From Hymenobacter mellowenesis (GTDB taxonomy: Bacteria; Bacteroidota; Bacteroidia; Cytophagales; Hymenobacteraceae): a DNA stretch of 64,000 nt. The stretch covers positions 124,001 through 188,000 of the forward strand of contig NZ_JAUQSX010000001.1 in NCBI RefSeq assembly GCF_030581005.1. Direction: 5' to 3'. Below are positions 18,109 through 26,591 of this stretch, in pieces. Both the position numbers and the translations under genes were made by a program. Every line of letters starts with the position of its first letter. Position 1 is the stretch's first letter. The notes under the pieces are model-generated. The model saw only the letters and a program-made list of their open reading frames with translations, did not search any database and had not been told where the DNA came from.

Positions 18109-18567
18109 ATGAAAATTTCGGAAATGAAGCAGGCCCTGGCGGGCCTGGATGCCGTCAACTTCCAGCTGCCCGACGGCAGCTTTCTTCCCTCCCATTTCCA
18201 CGTGACGGAAGTGGGGCTGGTGAGCAAGCATTTCATCGATTGCGGCGGCGTGGAGCGGCGCGAAACGGTGGCCAACTTCCAGCTCTGGGAGGCCGGCGAC
18301 TACGACCACCGGCTGGCCCCGCAGAAGTTTCTGCACATCCTGAAGCTGTCGGAGAAAATTCTGGGCCGCGAGGACCTGAACATTGAGGTGGAATACCAGC
18401 AGGCCACCATCGGCAAGTTCGGACTGCGTTTTGATGGTCAGCATTTCGTGCTCACCACCAAGCAAACGGCCTGCCTGGCCCAGGACGCCTGCGGCGTTCC
18501 GGCCGGCCAGTTTGCCCTGCCCCAACTACAAGTGGCCGGCTGCACACCCAGCGGCGGGTGCTGCTAG
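18109..18567 (+). CDS. DUF6428-type protein with cysteine tail
   Basis: A 152-residue soluble protein resembling the DUF6428 family, which I know mainly from Bacteroidota arsenic operons directly after arsR. Conserved-looking parts are FQLPDGSFLPSHFHVTEVG (with two histidines) and LRFDGQHFVLTTKQTACLA. The C-terminus carries extra cysteines (AGCTPSGGCC). Histidines plus a Cys tail suggest a metal or metalloid ligand role, but no biochemical function is established as far as I know. It lies 31 bp after arsR and 27 bp before the metallophosphoesterase, so one transcript is likely. Confidence 0.75.
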   Translation: MKISEMKQALAGLDAVNFQLPDGSFLPSHFHVTEVGLVSKHFIDCGGVERRETVANFQLWEAGDYDHRLAPQKFLHILKLSEKILGREDLNIEVEYQQATIGKFGLRFDGQHFVLTTKQTACLAQDACGVPAGQFALPQLQVAGCTPSGGCC

Positions 18568-18594
18568 ATTAACCACCAGTCGTTCTTTCGCGCC

Positions 18595-19368
18595 ATGACC
18601 ATTGCCTTTTTCTCCGACGTGCACGGCAACCTGCCGGCCTTGCAAGCCGTGCTGGGCGATATGGAGCAGCGCCGGCCCGATATGATTTTCTGCCTCGGCG
18701 ACCTGGTGGGCTACGCGCCCTGGCCCAACGAGGTGGTGAACGAGGTGCGCCGCCGCGGCATTCCCACCCTGGCCGGCAACTATGACCAGGGCATCGGGCT
18801 GGCCAGCAGCAACTGCGGCTGCGCCTACAAAACCGACGCAGACAAAGCCCTCGGCGCCCAAAGTATTGCCTACACCAATGCCGTGGTGGGTGACGATGAA
18901 CGCCGTTATCTGCGCCTGCTGCCCAAGCATATGCGCCTCGATTTTGAGGACGAGCCCTGCACGCTGAGCCTGCTGATGGTGCACGGTTCGCCCCGCAAAA
19001 TCAACGAGTACCTGTTTGAGGACCGGCCCGAGGCCAGTTTCCTGCGGGTGCTGGCCGAGGCCCGCGCCGATATCCTGCTGTTTGGCCACACCCACAAGCC
19101 CTTCCACCGCACCTTCGCCTACGAGCACGCGGGCGAAACCCGCTACCGCCACGCCCTCAACATCGGCTCGGTGGGCAAGCCCAAGGACGGCGACCCGCGC
19201 GCCGCCTACCAGTTGCTGCACCTCGATGAGAACACCCGGCTAACCGACCCCGCCAGCGTGCGCTCGGAACTGGTTCGGGTGGAGTACGACGTGGAGCAGG
19301 CGGCGCGGGCCGTGGAGGCCTCGCCCCTGCCCAACGAGTACGCCGACATGCTGTGCCGGGCGTATTAG
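18595..19368 (+). CDS. Metallophosphoesterase family protein
   Basis: A 257-residue calcineurin-type phosphoesterase with the full two-metal motif set: FFSDVHGN (Asp, His), LGDLVGYAPWP (Asp), AGNYD (Asn), MVHGSP (His) and FGHTHKPF (His pair). The subgroup with GDLVGYAPWPNE is related to YfcE/MJ0936-type phosphodiesterases. It also has a Cys pair (NCGC) near residue 73. It is the third gene of the ArsR-led run. A role in handling an arsenical or phospho-metabolite, or in signalling, is speculation. The enzyme class is well supported. Confidence 0.88.
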   Translation: MTIAFFSDVHGNLPALQAVLGDMEQRRPDMIFCLGDLVGYAPWPNEVVNEVRRRGIPTLAGNYDQGIGLASSNCGCAYKTDADKALGAQSIAYTNAVVGDDERRYLRLLPKHMRLDFEDEPCTLSLLMVHGSPRKINEYLFEDRPEASFLRVLAEARADILLFGHTHKPFHRTFAYEHAGETRYRHALNIGSVGKPKDGDPRAAYQLLHLDENTRLTDPASVRSELVRVEYDVEQAARAVEASPLPNEYADMLCRAY

Positions 19369-19502
19369 GGCCCGGCGCCTGCCGTAGCTGGTGCGCGGCG
19401 GCCGCGTTGCCGTAGACTTTTCATAACTTGAAGCGGGTTGAGTGGTTGCTTTCCGACCAGCCCTTGGCCTCCTTTCTTTTTAAGCTCGTCTATCTCCTTC
19501 CT

Positions 19503-20135
19503 ATGGCAGCAAACCCCGAGCCGGACGTACCGGCCAACCACAACGAAAACCGGCGCACCTTCCTCAAGCAGTCGTCGCTGCTCACGGCGCTGGCCCTGGT
19601 GCCGGCCCCGGTAGTATCGGCCGCTGAGGCCAAGCTCGACGAGCGGGTGGCCGAATCCATCGAGAAAGTGCCGCTGAGCCTGAAAGTGAACGGCAAGAAA
19701 TACAAGCTCTCGGTGGAGCCGCGCACCACCCTGCTGGATTTGCTACGCGAAAACCTGCACCTGAACGGCACCAAAAAGGGCTGCGACTACGGCCAGTGCG
19801 GCGCCTGCACCGTGCACGTGGAAGGCCAGCGCGTGAACTCCTGCCTGAGCTTCGCAGTGATGCACGACGGGCAGGAAATCACGACCATCGAGGGCCTGGC
19901 CGATGGCGACAAGCTGCACCCCATGCAGGAGGCGTTTGTGAAGCACGACGGCTTCCAGTGCGGCTACTGCACGCCGGGCCAGATAATGAGCGCCGTGGCC
20001 TGCGTGCGCGAGGGCCACGCCGGCTCGGCCGATGAAATCCGGGAGTACATGAGCGGCAACATCTGCCGCTGCGGCGCCTACAGCAACATTGTGGCCGCCA
20101 TTCAGGACGTGAAGCAGGGAGGGCAAAAAGTATGA
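19503..20135 (+). CDS. paoA: Periplasmic aldehyde oxidoreductase, 2Fe-2S subunit (PaoA-like)
   Basis: I chose the ATG at 19503 because it opens a twin-arginine signal (NENRRTFLKQSSLLTALALV); the frame runs back to 19428 only with a TTG. The 210-residue protein carries the plant-type [2Fe-2S] motif CDYGQCGACTVHV and the second cluster motifs CGYCTPGQ and GNICRCGAY. In E. coli PaoABC the Tat signal on this subunit carries the folded complex to the periplasm. It overlaps the FAD subunit by 4 bp (ATGA), indicating translational coupling. Symbol assigned by similarity of architecture. Confidence 0.88.
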   Translation: MAANPEPDVPANHNENRRTFLKQSSLLTALALVPAPVVSAAEAKLDERVAESIEKVPLSLKVNGKKYKLSVEPRTTLLDLLRENLHLNGTKKGCDYGQCGACTVHVEGQRVNSCLSFAVMHDGQEITTIEGLADGDKLHPMQEAFVKHDGFQCGYCTPGQIMSAVACVREGHAGSADEIREYMSGNICRCGAYSNIVAAIQDVKQGGQKV

Positions 20136-21112
20136 ACCAGTTCCAATACGTGCGCCCCACCAAGGCGCAGGCCGCCATCGACGCCGTTGCCAAGGACGCC
20201 AACGCCGCCTTCATTGCCGGCGGCACCAACCTCGTGGATTTGATGAAGCGCGGCGTGATGACCCCGCAAAAGCTGGTCGACATCAACCGCCTGCCGTTGC
20301 GCCAGATTGAGCGCGTCGGCACCGGCCTGCGCATCGGTGCGCTGGCCCTGAACTCGGCCGTGGCCGACGACCGGCTGGTGCGCGAGAAGCACCCGCTGCT
20401 GGCCCTGGCCCTCAACGCCGGCGCCAGCCCGCAGCTGCGCAACATGGCCACCGTGGGCGGCAACATGCTGCAGCGCACCCGCTGCGCCTATTTCTACGAC
20501 GTCGCGATGCCCTGCAACAAGCGCCAGCCTGGCTCCGGCTGCGGCGCGCTGGAAGGCATCAACCGCATGCACGCCATCTTCGGCTTTTCGGATAAGTGCA
20601 TTGCCGTGCACCCCTCCGACATGAGCGTGGCCCTCGTCGCCCTCGATGCCACCGTGCTGCTCAGCGGCCCCAAAGGCGACCGGAAACTGGCCTTCGCCGA
20701 CTTCCACCGCCTGCCCGGCACCACGCCCGAGCGCGACACCAACCTGGAGCCCAGCGAGTTGATTACGGCCGTGGAAATCCCGGACAGCCCTTTCACCCGC
20801 CATGTGCATTACCAGAAAGTGCGCGAGCGGGCCAGCTACGCCTTCGCGCTGCTATCAGTAGCGGCGGCGTTGGACCTTGATGGCAACACCATCAAAGCGG
20901 CGCGGCTGGCCATGGGCGGCGTGGCCCACAAGCCCTGGCGCCTCGCCGCCGCTGAGCAGGCGCTGGTGGGCCAGCCCGCCACGGAAGCCGCGTTCCAGCG
21001 GGCGGCGGCCGTGGCCATGCAGGGCGCAAAGGCTTTCAAGCATAACGAATACAAGCTGCGGCTTGGCCCCAATGCCATTGTGCAGGCCCTGAAAACCGCC
21101 GCGGCGGCTTAG
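20132..21112 (+). CDS. paoB: Aldehyde oxidoreductase, FAD subunit (PaoB-like)
   Basis: A 326-residue FAD-binding subunit of the xanthine dehydrogenase family (AFIAGGTNLVDLMKRG for FAD pyrophosphate, NMATVGGN for FAD). It contains an insertion with cysteines near residues 118, 128 and 137 (TRCAYF, PCNKRQPGSGCGA). This matches the extra [4Fe-4S] cluster segment of E. coli PaoB and is absent from ordinary xanthine dehydrogenase FAD domains. It takes electrons from the molybdenum centre via the small subunit. A REPIN-like hairpin separates it from the molybdenum subunit. Confidence 0.88.
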   Translation: MNQFQYVRPTKAQAAIDAVAKDANAAFIAGGTNLVDLMKRGVMTPQKLVDINRLPLRQIERVGTGLRIGALALNSAVADDRLVREKHPLLALALNAGASPQLRNMATVGGNMLQRTRCAYFYDVAMPCNKRQPGSGCGALEGINRMHAIFGFSDKCIAVHPSDMSVALVALDATVLLSGPKGDRKLAFADFHRLPGTTPERDTNLEPSELITAVEIPDSPFTRHVHYQKVRERASYAFALLSVAAALDLDGNTIKAARLAMGGVAHKPWRLAAAEQALVGQPATEAAFQRAAAVAMQGAKAFKHNEYKLRLGPNAIVQALKTAAAA

Positions 21113-21118
21113 GTCGTT

Positions 21119-21190
21119 GTAGCGTGGACTCTGCGAGTCCGCGCGTTGCAGAACGTTCGCCCCGGCGCGGACTCACAGAGTCCACGCTAC
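21119..21190. repeat. REPIN-like inverted repeat, copy 1
   Basis: Two 26-nt arms (21119-21144 and 21165-21190) are inverted copies with one mismatch. Each arm also holds its own small hairpin (GGACTC-TGC-GAGTCC). It is inserted inside the pao operon, between the FAD and Mo subunit genes. Related copies are at 37722, 45233 and 49400. Confidence 0.85.
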
Positions 21191-21202
21191 ATCCTTTCCC
21201 AT

Positions 21203-23440
21203 ATGAAAACTCCTGAAAAGCACATCGGCAAGCCCATGAACCGGGTGGACGGCCGCCAGAAAGTGACCGGCGCGGCCACCTACTCGGCCGAGTACGAGCT
21301 GCCCGGTCTCGTATACGCCGTGCTGGTGGGCAGCACCATTGCCAAGGGCCGCCTTACGGGCATCGACACCAAGGCCGCCGCCGGGGCGCCGGGCGTGCTG
21401 GCCGTGGTGACGCACCTGAACGCACCCCAGACGCCGGGCAGCAAGCCCACGGGCAAAGACCCCTCGCAGCCCCAGACCACGGGCAGCGCCCTGCGCATTT
21501 TCACCGACGACCAGATTCGCTTCAACGACCAGCCCATTGCCGTGGTGGTGGCCGACACGCTGGAGCGCGCCCGCTACGCCGCCCGGCTGGTGAAGGGCCA
21601 GTACGCGCCCGAGAAGCACCAGACCAACCTGGAAGCCGGCAAGGCGCAGGCCTTCCTGCCTACTTCTGCGAAGAAAAACCCGAAGTCGCCGATGAACGAT
21701 TACCAGCGCGGCCAGGCCGATGCCTACAAAACGGGCGCCATCAAGTTGGAGCAGGAGTATGTGATTCCGACTGAGGTGCACCACCCCATGGAATTGCAGG
21801 CCATTACGGCGCACTGGGAGGCGCCCGACCGGCTGACGCTCTACGACAAGACGCAGGGCACCATGGCCACCCGGCGCGATTTTGCCAAGGAATGGGGCCT
21901 ACCCGAGGAGAACGTGAAGGTGATTGCCACCTTCGTGGGCGGTGCGTTTGGCAACGCCCTACACAGCTGGCCGCACGAGTCGGCGGCCATCATCGCGGCT
22001 AAGGTGGCGAACCGGCCGGTTAAGCTGATGCTCACCCGCGAACAAATGTTTACGATGGTGGGCTACCGGCCCCACACCTGGCAGAAAGTGAGGATGAGCG
22101 CCACGGCCGACGGCAAAATCACGGCCATCACCCACGAAAGCATTGGCCAAACCTCGACCTATGAGGAGTTCACCGAATCGACTTTGGCGCAGACGCGCAT
22201 GATGTACCAGTCGCCGAACCTGACCACGCGCTACCGCTTGGCGGCCCTCAACGTGGGCTCGCCCATCTGGATGCGCGGGCCCGGCGAGGCCACCGGCGCC
22301 TTCGCCCTGGAATCGGCCATGGACGAAATGGCTTACCTGCTCAAGCTCGACCCGCTGGAATTTCGCCTGCGCAACTACACCGAGCAGGACCCCGAAACCG
22401 GCAAGCCCTGGAGCAGCAAGTTTCTGAAGGAATGCTACCGGCTGGGCGCCGAGCGCGTGGGCTGGAACCAGCGCCAGCTGGCGCCCGGCGCCGTGCGCGA
22501 CGGCGACTGGCTGGTGGGCTACGGCATGGGCGTGGGTACCTTCGGGGCGCACCGGGGCTCGTCCAAAGCCAGCGCCCGGCTGCTGCCCAACGGCACCGTG
22601 CTGCTGCAAAGCGCCGTGACGGACATCGGCCCCGGCACCGGCACGGCCATGACTCAGATTGCCGCCGACACGCTAGGTCTGGCCCCCGCTAAAATCCGGT
22701 TCGAGTGGGGCAATTCCGACTTTGCCCAGGCGCCCACCCAGGGCGGCTCGGCTATTGTGAATACGGTAGGCCCGGCCGTGCAGGAAGTTTGCCTGGCTTT
22801 GAAAGACAAGCTGCGCGAGCTGGCCGGCGCCGGCAACGCGGCCTTTGCTTCGGCGAAAAAGGAAGACGTCATTTTTGCCGACGACCACCTCACGCTGAGC
22901 GGCAACGACACGGCCCGCGCCAGCTACGCCGACCTGGTGAAGCAGGCCGGCGGCACGGCCGTGACGGTGCAGTCGAAGCCTAATGGCGAGAACGGCCAGA
23001 AGTATTCGATGTACTCGTTTTCGGTGCATTTTGCGCAGGTGCGGGTGCACGTGCTCACCGGTGAGGTGCGGGTGAGCAAGCTGGTGAGCTGCGCCGACGC
23101 GGGCACCATCATCAACGAGAAAACCGCTGGCAACCAGATGAAGGGCGGCGCCGTGGGTGGCATTGGCATGGCCCTGATGGAGCACGCCATCATCGACGAC
23201 CGGTTCGGCCGCTACGTGACCAAAGACCTGGCCGACTACCACGTGCCCGTGCACGCCGACGCGCCCGACATCCAGGTGGCCTTCGTGAATCAGCCCGACC
23301 CGTACGTGAACGCGCTGGGCACGAAAGGCATCGGCGAAATTGCCACCATCGGCGTGGCGCCCGCCATTGCCAACGCCGTGTTCAACGCCACCGGCAAGCG
23401 CGTGCGCGAGCTGCCCATCACGCCCGACAAGCTGGTGTAG
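21203..23440 (+). CDS. paoC: Aldehyde oxidoreductase, molybdenum cofactor subunit (PaoC-like)
   Basis: The catalytic subunit binds molybdopterin cytosine dinucleotide-type cofactor. The ATG at 21203 follows the repeat element and opens MKTPEKHIGKPMNRVDGRQK, a usual start for this family. About 745 residues with substrate-channel and cofactor motifs such as GGAFGNALHSWPHE, MRGPGEATGAF and GQTSTYEEF. The catalytic glutamate lies in LGTKGIGEIATIG near the end. It has no signal peptide of its own, consistent with hitch-hiking on the Tat signal of PaoA. Likely oxidises aldehydes to acids for detoxification. No PaoD/XdhC maturation factor is in the window. Confidence 0.9.
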   Translation: MKTPEKHIGKPMNRVDGRQKVTGAATYSAEYELPGLVYAVLVGSTIAKGRLTGIDTKAAAGAPGVLAVVTHLNAPQTPGSKPTGKDPSQPQTTGSALRIFTDDQIRFNDQPIAVVVADTLERARYAARLVKGQYAPEKHQTNLEAGKAQAFLPTSAKKNPKSPMNDYQRGQADAYKTGAIKLEQEYVIPTEVHHPMELQAITAHWEAPDRLTLYDKTQGTMATRRDFAKEWGLPEENVKVIATFVGGAFGNALHSWPHESAAIIAAKVANRPVKLMLTREQMFTMVGYRPHTWQKVRMSATADGKITAITHESIGQTSTYEEFTESTLAQTRMMYQSPNLTTRYRLAALNVGSPIWMRGPGEATGAFALESAMDEMAYLLKLDPLEFRLRNYTEQDPETGKPWSSKFLKECYRLGAERVGWNQRQLAPGAVRDGDWLVGYGMGVGTFGAHRGSSKASARLLPNGTVLLQSAVTDIGPGTGTAMTQIAADTLGLAPAKIRFEWGNSDFAQAPTQGGSAIVNTVGPAVQEVCLALKDKLRELAGAGNAAFASAKKEDVIFADDHLTLSGNDTARASYADLVKQAGGTAVTVQSKPNGENGQKYSMYSFSVHFAQVRVHVLTGEVRVSKLVSCADAGTIINEKTAGNQMKGGAVGGIGMALMEHAIIDDRFGRYVTKDLADYHVPVHADAPDIQVAFVNQPDPYVNALGTKGIGEIATIGVAPAIANAVFNATGKRVRELPITPDKLV

Positions 23441-23469
23441 CCGTTGAATTGACAGCTAGTTATTGACGG

Positions 23470-23504
23470 AAAAGCCCTGCCTAGTATTCACTGGCAGGGC
23501 TTTT
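23470..23504. terminator. Bidirectional intrinsic terminator
   Basis: AAAAGCCCTGCC pairs with GGCAGGGCTTTT around an 11-nt loop, with T and A runs outside. It separates paoC from the convergent sugar transporter gene. Confidence 0.85.
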
Positions 23505-23557
23505 TGCTGAAGGAAACTGCTGCCGCAGATGCGCGTAGCAACAATGGATTTGATGCC

Positions 23558-24844
23558 TTAGGCCCGCACCCGGTAGAGCCGGGCGCCAAACAGCGCAATG
23601 TAGGCGTAGCAGATGATGGGCAGGTAGTAAGCCGCGGCGATGTCGTGGTTGGCGATTTTGCCCATGAGGTAGGGGAAAATGGCGCCACCGGCCACGGCCA
23701 TCACCAGGATGGACGAGGCCTGCTGCGTTTGCGGGCCCAGGTCCTTGATGCCCAGCGAGAAGATGGTAGGGAACATGATGCTGAAGAAGAAATTAATCAG
23801 CAGTAAGGCGATGAAGGAGGGCCAGCCCCAGCTTTGGGCCACGATGAGGCACATGAGTACATTGCCCAGCGCGAAGGCCGCCAGCAGCTTGCTCGGCGCG
23901 ATGTAGCGCATGAGGAAGGTGCCCACGAAGCGCCCGCTCATCATCATCACCATGAACAGCGAGAAGTAGCCGGCCGCCGTGGCATCGGAGAAGTTCATTT
24001 TCTCGACGCCGTAGTTGATGAAATAGGCCCAGGTGCCGCCCTGCGCCGCGCAGTTGAGAAACTGCGCCAGCCAGGCCCAGCGGAAATGCGCGTGCCGCAA
24101 CACGCCCTTGGATTGGGCCAGCGGGGCGGCTGTATCGGCGGTGCCGGTGTAGAAGCCGGCTTCGGTTTCGGCGGGCACGGCGGGAGCATGGGCATCCTGC
24201 AACGCGGGCACTTTGATGAAGGAAAAAGCCACTCCAATGGCCGCAATCACGCTGCCAATGGCGATGTAGAGGGACTTGACCGAGCTAAGGTCGCCGCTGG
24301 CGTGGGCGCCGTTGAGGATGAAGTAGCTACCCAACAGCGGCCCTACCACCGCGCCGAGGCCGTTGAAGGACTGCCCGAAATTCACGCGCTGGTCGCTGGT
24401 GTGCTGGTTGCCCAGGGCGGCCATGAAGGGGTGCGCCACGGCTTCCAAAGTGGCCAGCCCGCAGGCCAGCACAAACAGCGCGCCCCGGAAAAACCCGAAC
24501 GAGCTGGCATTGGCGGCCGGTACAAACAGGAACGCGCCCAGCGCATACAGCCCCAATCCCAGCAGCACGCCGTTTTTGTAGCCGAAGCGCTTCATGAACA
24601 CGCCCGCCGGGATGCCCATCACGGCATACGCCCCGAAAATGGAAAACTGCACCAGCCCCGAATCGGCCTTGCTCACGTGCAACACGTTCTGGAAGTGCTT
24701 GTTGAGCACGTCGCCCATGGTAATGGCAATGCCCCAGAGCATGAACAATGACGACACAAAGACCAGCGTCGGCATGTACTTCTTCTCGGTGAAAGGCACC
24801 TTGGTTTGAGCAGAGAGGCCGGAGGCGGAAACCGCAGATTGCAT
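23558..24844 (-). CDS. Sugar MFS transporter, FucP-like (FHS family)
   Basis: A 428-residue membrane protein with about twelve helices. The ATG at 24844 begins MQSAVSASGLSAQTK, followed by the first helix (PTLVFVSSLFMLWGIAITM). The phrases LNKHFQNVLHVSKADSGLVQ and NFGQSFNGLGAVVGPLLGSY are typical of the L-fucose/glucose/galactose:H+ symporter family of Bacteroidota. It should import a monosaccharide by proton symport; which sugar is not clear. No sugar catabolic gene or regulator is adjacent. The frame extends upstream to 25039, but those residues look non-coding. Confidence 0.9.
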   Translation of the reverse strand: MQSAVSASGLSAQTKVPFTEKKYMPTLVFVSSLFMLWGIAITMGDVLNKHFQNVLHVSKADSGLVQFSIFGAYAVMGIPAGVFMKRFGYKNGVLLGLGLYALGAFLFVPAANASSFGFFRGALFVLACGLATLEAVAHPFMAALGNQHTSDQRVNFGQSFNGLGAVVGPLLGSYFILNGAHASGDLSSVKSLYIAIGSVIAAIGVAFSFIKVPALQDAHAPAVPAETEAGFYTGTADTAAPLAQSKGVLRHAHFRWAWLAQFLNCAAQGGTWAYFINYGVEKMNFSDATAAGYFSLFMVMMMSGRFVGTFLMRYIAPSKLLAAFALGNVLMCLIVAQSWGWPSFIALLLINFFFSIMFPTIFSLGIKDLGPQTQQASSILVMAVAGGAIFPYLMGKIANHDIAAAYYLPIICYAYIALFGARLYRVRA

Positions 24845-25083
24845 GGTGGGAATAGCTGGAAATGACGACGGATGAGGCAGCCTGGGGAGCGGCCAGGTCC
24901 GATAGTAGCCCCAAGGTAGCAGGGCTAGCAGTTGCCCGGCAACCGAACCCACCCGATTGTGCCGCCGCGCCGCTTGGGCGGAATAATTTTCCCACGTTTC
25001 GCGGGCAGCGGCGCTATCACAGGAGAGTTGTTTGGGCAATTAAAACAGCTGTCATCCAGACCCTAATAATTAAAGGGAGATTG

Positions 25084-25391
25084 CTAGCCTTGGTGGCCGA
25101 TGGGTCGCAGTTTCGCCTTGAAATGGCAATCCGAGTACGGCGGCCCAAGCCAGTACACGGCATAGTGCTGGTTCACCTCGCCCCGTCGCACCAGCAGCCA
25201 GCCGCACCAGCGCACGGTTTTGGTGGGCGCTTGCCAGTGCAGCTGCACCAGGCCGCCCACATCGTAGTTCACCTCAACGAAGAAGCCGGCCGGCACTCGG
25301 CACGTGCGGCATCGCCACCGTCACCGTGACACTGCCGTCGTCCCAGGCATGAGTTGGTAAGTTTGGCCGTGGCGGAATCCGGCAAGGCCAT
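25084..25391 (-). pseudogene. Frameshifted remnant of a small protein gene
   Basis: Three reading frames together give one sensible protein of about 100 residues: MALPDSATAKLTNS, then AWDDGSVTVTVAMPHVP, then AGFFVEVNYDVGGLVQLHWQ and on to LRPIGHQG. The second junction is explained by a 7-bp near-tandem duplication (GTGCCGA-GTGCCG), whose removal restores the frame. The first needs one extra base to be removed. I do not recognise the family. The segment 25084-25296 alone is open but lacks a good start. Sequencing error is a possible alternative. Confidence 0.45.
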
Positions 25392-25470
25392 CGAAGCCGC
25401 AAAAAATGAATTTTTGGGGCCAAGATTCTATCCGGCTGGTTGCTTTTGTGGGTGCGGAATATTAAAAATA

Positions 25471-25492
25471 CCCCTTACGATATCGTAAGGGG
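25471..25492 (-). terminator. Terminator downstream of tRNA-Val
   Basis: A perfect 22-bp palindrome (CCCCTTACGAT and its complement) begins 8 bp after the tRNA 3' end on the minus strand and is followed by TATTTTTAAT there, giving a U-rich tail. Confidence 0.8.
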
Positions 25493-25500
25493 CATTTCCG

Positions 25501-25575
25501 TGAGGCGTATTGGGCTCGAACCAACGACCTCCACCGTGTCAGGGTGGCGCTCTGAACCAACTGAGCTAACACCCC
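25501..25575 (-). tRNA. tRNA-Val (anticodon GAC)
   Basis: The 75-nt minus-strand sequence folds into a standard cloverleaf. Acceptor GGGGTGT pairs with ACGCCTC (two G-U pairs), the D-arm contains AGCTCAGTTGGTTCAGAGC, and the anticodon stem CCACC/GGTGG encloses loop CTGACAC with anticodon GAC. The T-arm contains GGTTCGAGCC. The discriminator base is A. The terminal CCA is not encoded. A -7 promoter element and a terminator bracket the gene, so it is a single-tRNA unit. Confidence 0.95.
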
Positions 25576-25608
25576 GGAAAAAGCTCCGCGCTGGCGGCGG
25601 AGCGGCCC

Positions 25609-25616
25609 CAAAGGTA
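25609..25616 (-). promoter_or_regulatory. -7 element of the tRNA-Val promoter
   Basis: The minus strand reads TACCTTTG, 33 bp before the tRNA 5' end, which would give a leader of about 25-28 nt. It matches the Bacteroidota TAnnTTTG consensus. Confidence 0.65.
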
Positions 25617-25770
25617 GCACGCGCCCGCGCTTGGCGCACCAGTTCAGTCGGCTTTTTTTCGTCGCTCTTCCGGCGTGTGGGCAACTTTCTGGGCCCGGGA
25701 AAGTATAGGGGCAAACGGGAATAGTAATCTTCCCGGGCCATTGGCCTCATTACCTTACCTTCTTTCACCC

Positions 25771-26451
25771 ATGAAAAAGATTTTTCTGTTTCTTCTGCTC
25801 GCCGTGGCTTCTGCGCCGGCTGCTTTCGCGCAAGCTGCCCCTGGCGGCTCCCAGTCTTCAAAAGACTACACCGGTGGCGCGGTTACGGAGTCGGGCAACA
25901 CCGGCTTCGGCGTCAAGGGCGGCTACAACCTCAATGGCCTGCGCGGCGACGACGTGAAAGGCATTGACCGCCAGGCCCGCAGCGACTTCCACGCCGGCGT
26001 TTACGGCCAGTTTGGTTTTGACGATTTCTCGTCCATCCAGGCCGAGCTGCTCTATTCGCGCCAGGGCTTTGAAGCCAACACTGGCACCAGCGGCGCCCGC
26101 CAGCGCTACCGCATGGACTACGTGATGCTGCCCGTGATGTACGTGGGCAACTTCACCGACCACCTGAGCTTCCACATCGGGCCGCAGGCCTCGCTGCTCA
26201 CCAACATCCGCAAAGACGAGCAAACCCTCGATGCCAAAGACAACGGCTTCAACTCGTTTGATTACGGCGGCGTGGCTGGCCTCGAAGCCCGCATCGGCCC
26301 GGCCCGCATTGGCGCCCGTTACAACCTGTTTCTGGGCAAAATTTTTGAAGATGGCCCCAGCAAAGTCTCAACGGCCGGCGCGCAGTTTGTCAACAGCAAG
26401 CTCTACAACAACATGCTGCAGGTGTACGTGGGCATCGGCTTCACGCAATAA
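25771..26451 (+). CDS. Outer membrane beta-barrel protein (porin family)
   Basis: The ATG at 25771 opens a signal peptide (MKKIFLFLLLAVASAPAAFA). The 226-residue protein then shows alternating beta-strand patterns typical of small Bacteroidota outer membrane barrels (PorT-like/OMP_b-brl), such as GFGVKGGYNLNGL, FHAGVYGQFGF and ELLYSRQGF, ending in an aromatic strand (YVGIGFTQ). It is a close paralogue of the next gene. The barrel fold is well supported; cargo or function is unknown. Confidence 0.87.
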   Translation: MKKIFLFLLLAVASAPAAFAQAAPGGSQSSKDYTGGAVTESGNTGFGVKGGYNLNGLRGDDVKGIDRQARSDFHAGVYGQFGFDDFSSIQAELLYSRQGFEANTGTSGARQRYRMDYVMLPVMYVGNFTDHLSFHIGPQASLLTNIRKDEQTLDAKDNGFNSFDYGGVAGLEARIGPARIGARYNLFLGKIFEDGPSKVSTAGAQFVNSKLYNNMLQVYVGIGFTQ

Positions 26452-26475
26452 GCGGCGCTGCTGCCAAACTGCTAC

Positions 26476-26503
26476 AAAAGAGGCCTTCGGGCCTCTTTTT
26501 TTT
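26476..26503 (+). terminator. Intrinsic terminator
   Basis: AAAAGAGGCC-TTCG-GGCCTCTTTT is a perfect stem with a stable TTCG tetraloop and an eight-T tail. It lies 25 bp after the first barrel gene, so the second has its own promoter or depends on readthrough. Confidence 0.92.
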
Positions 26504-26591
26504 GGGCCTGCGGGCCTGGCACGGCCGGCTGAGGCAACCTTGGCCGCAGGTGTCCGTTTTCTGCAAGCACTCCATTTCATTGTTTTTCATC

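Noticed and set aside
21119..21190. Riboswitch or CRISPR-like unit between paoB and paoC
   Set aside because: It is a symmetric hairpin shared with three unrelated loci and has no spacer-repeat array, so a dispersed repeat is the better reading.
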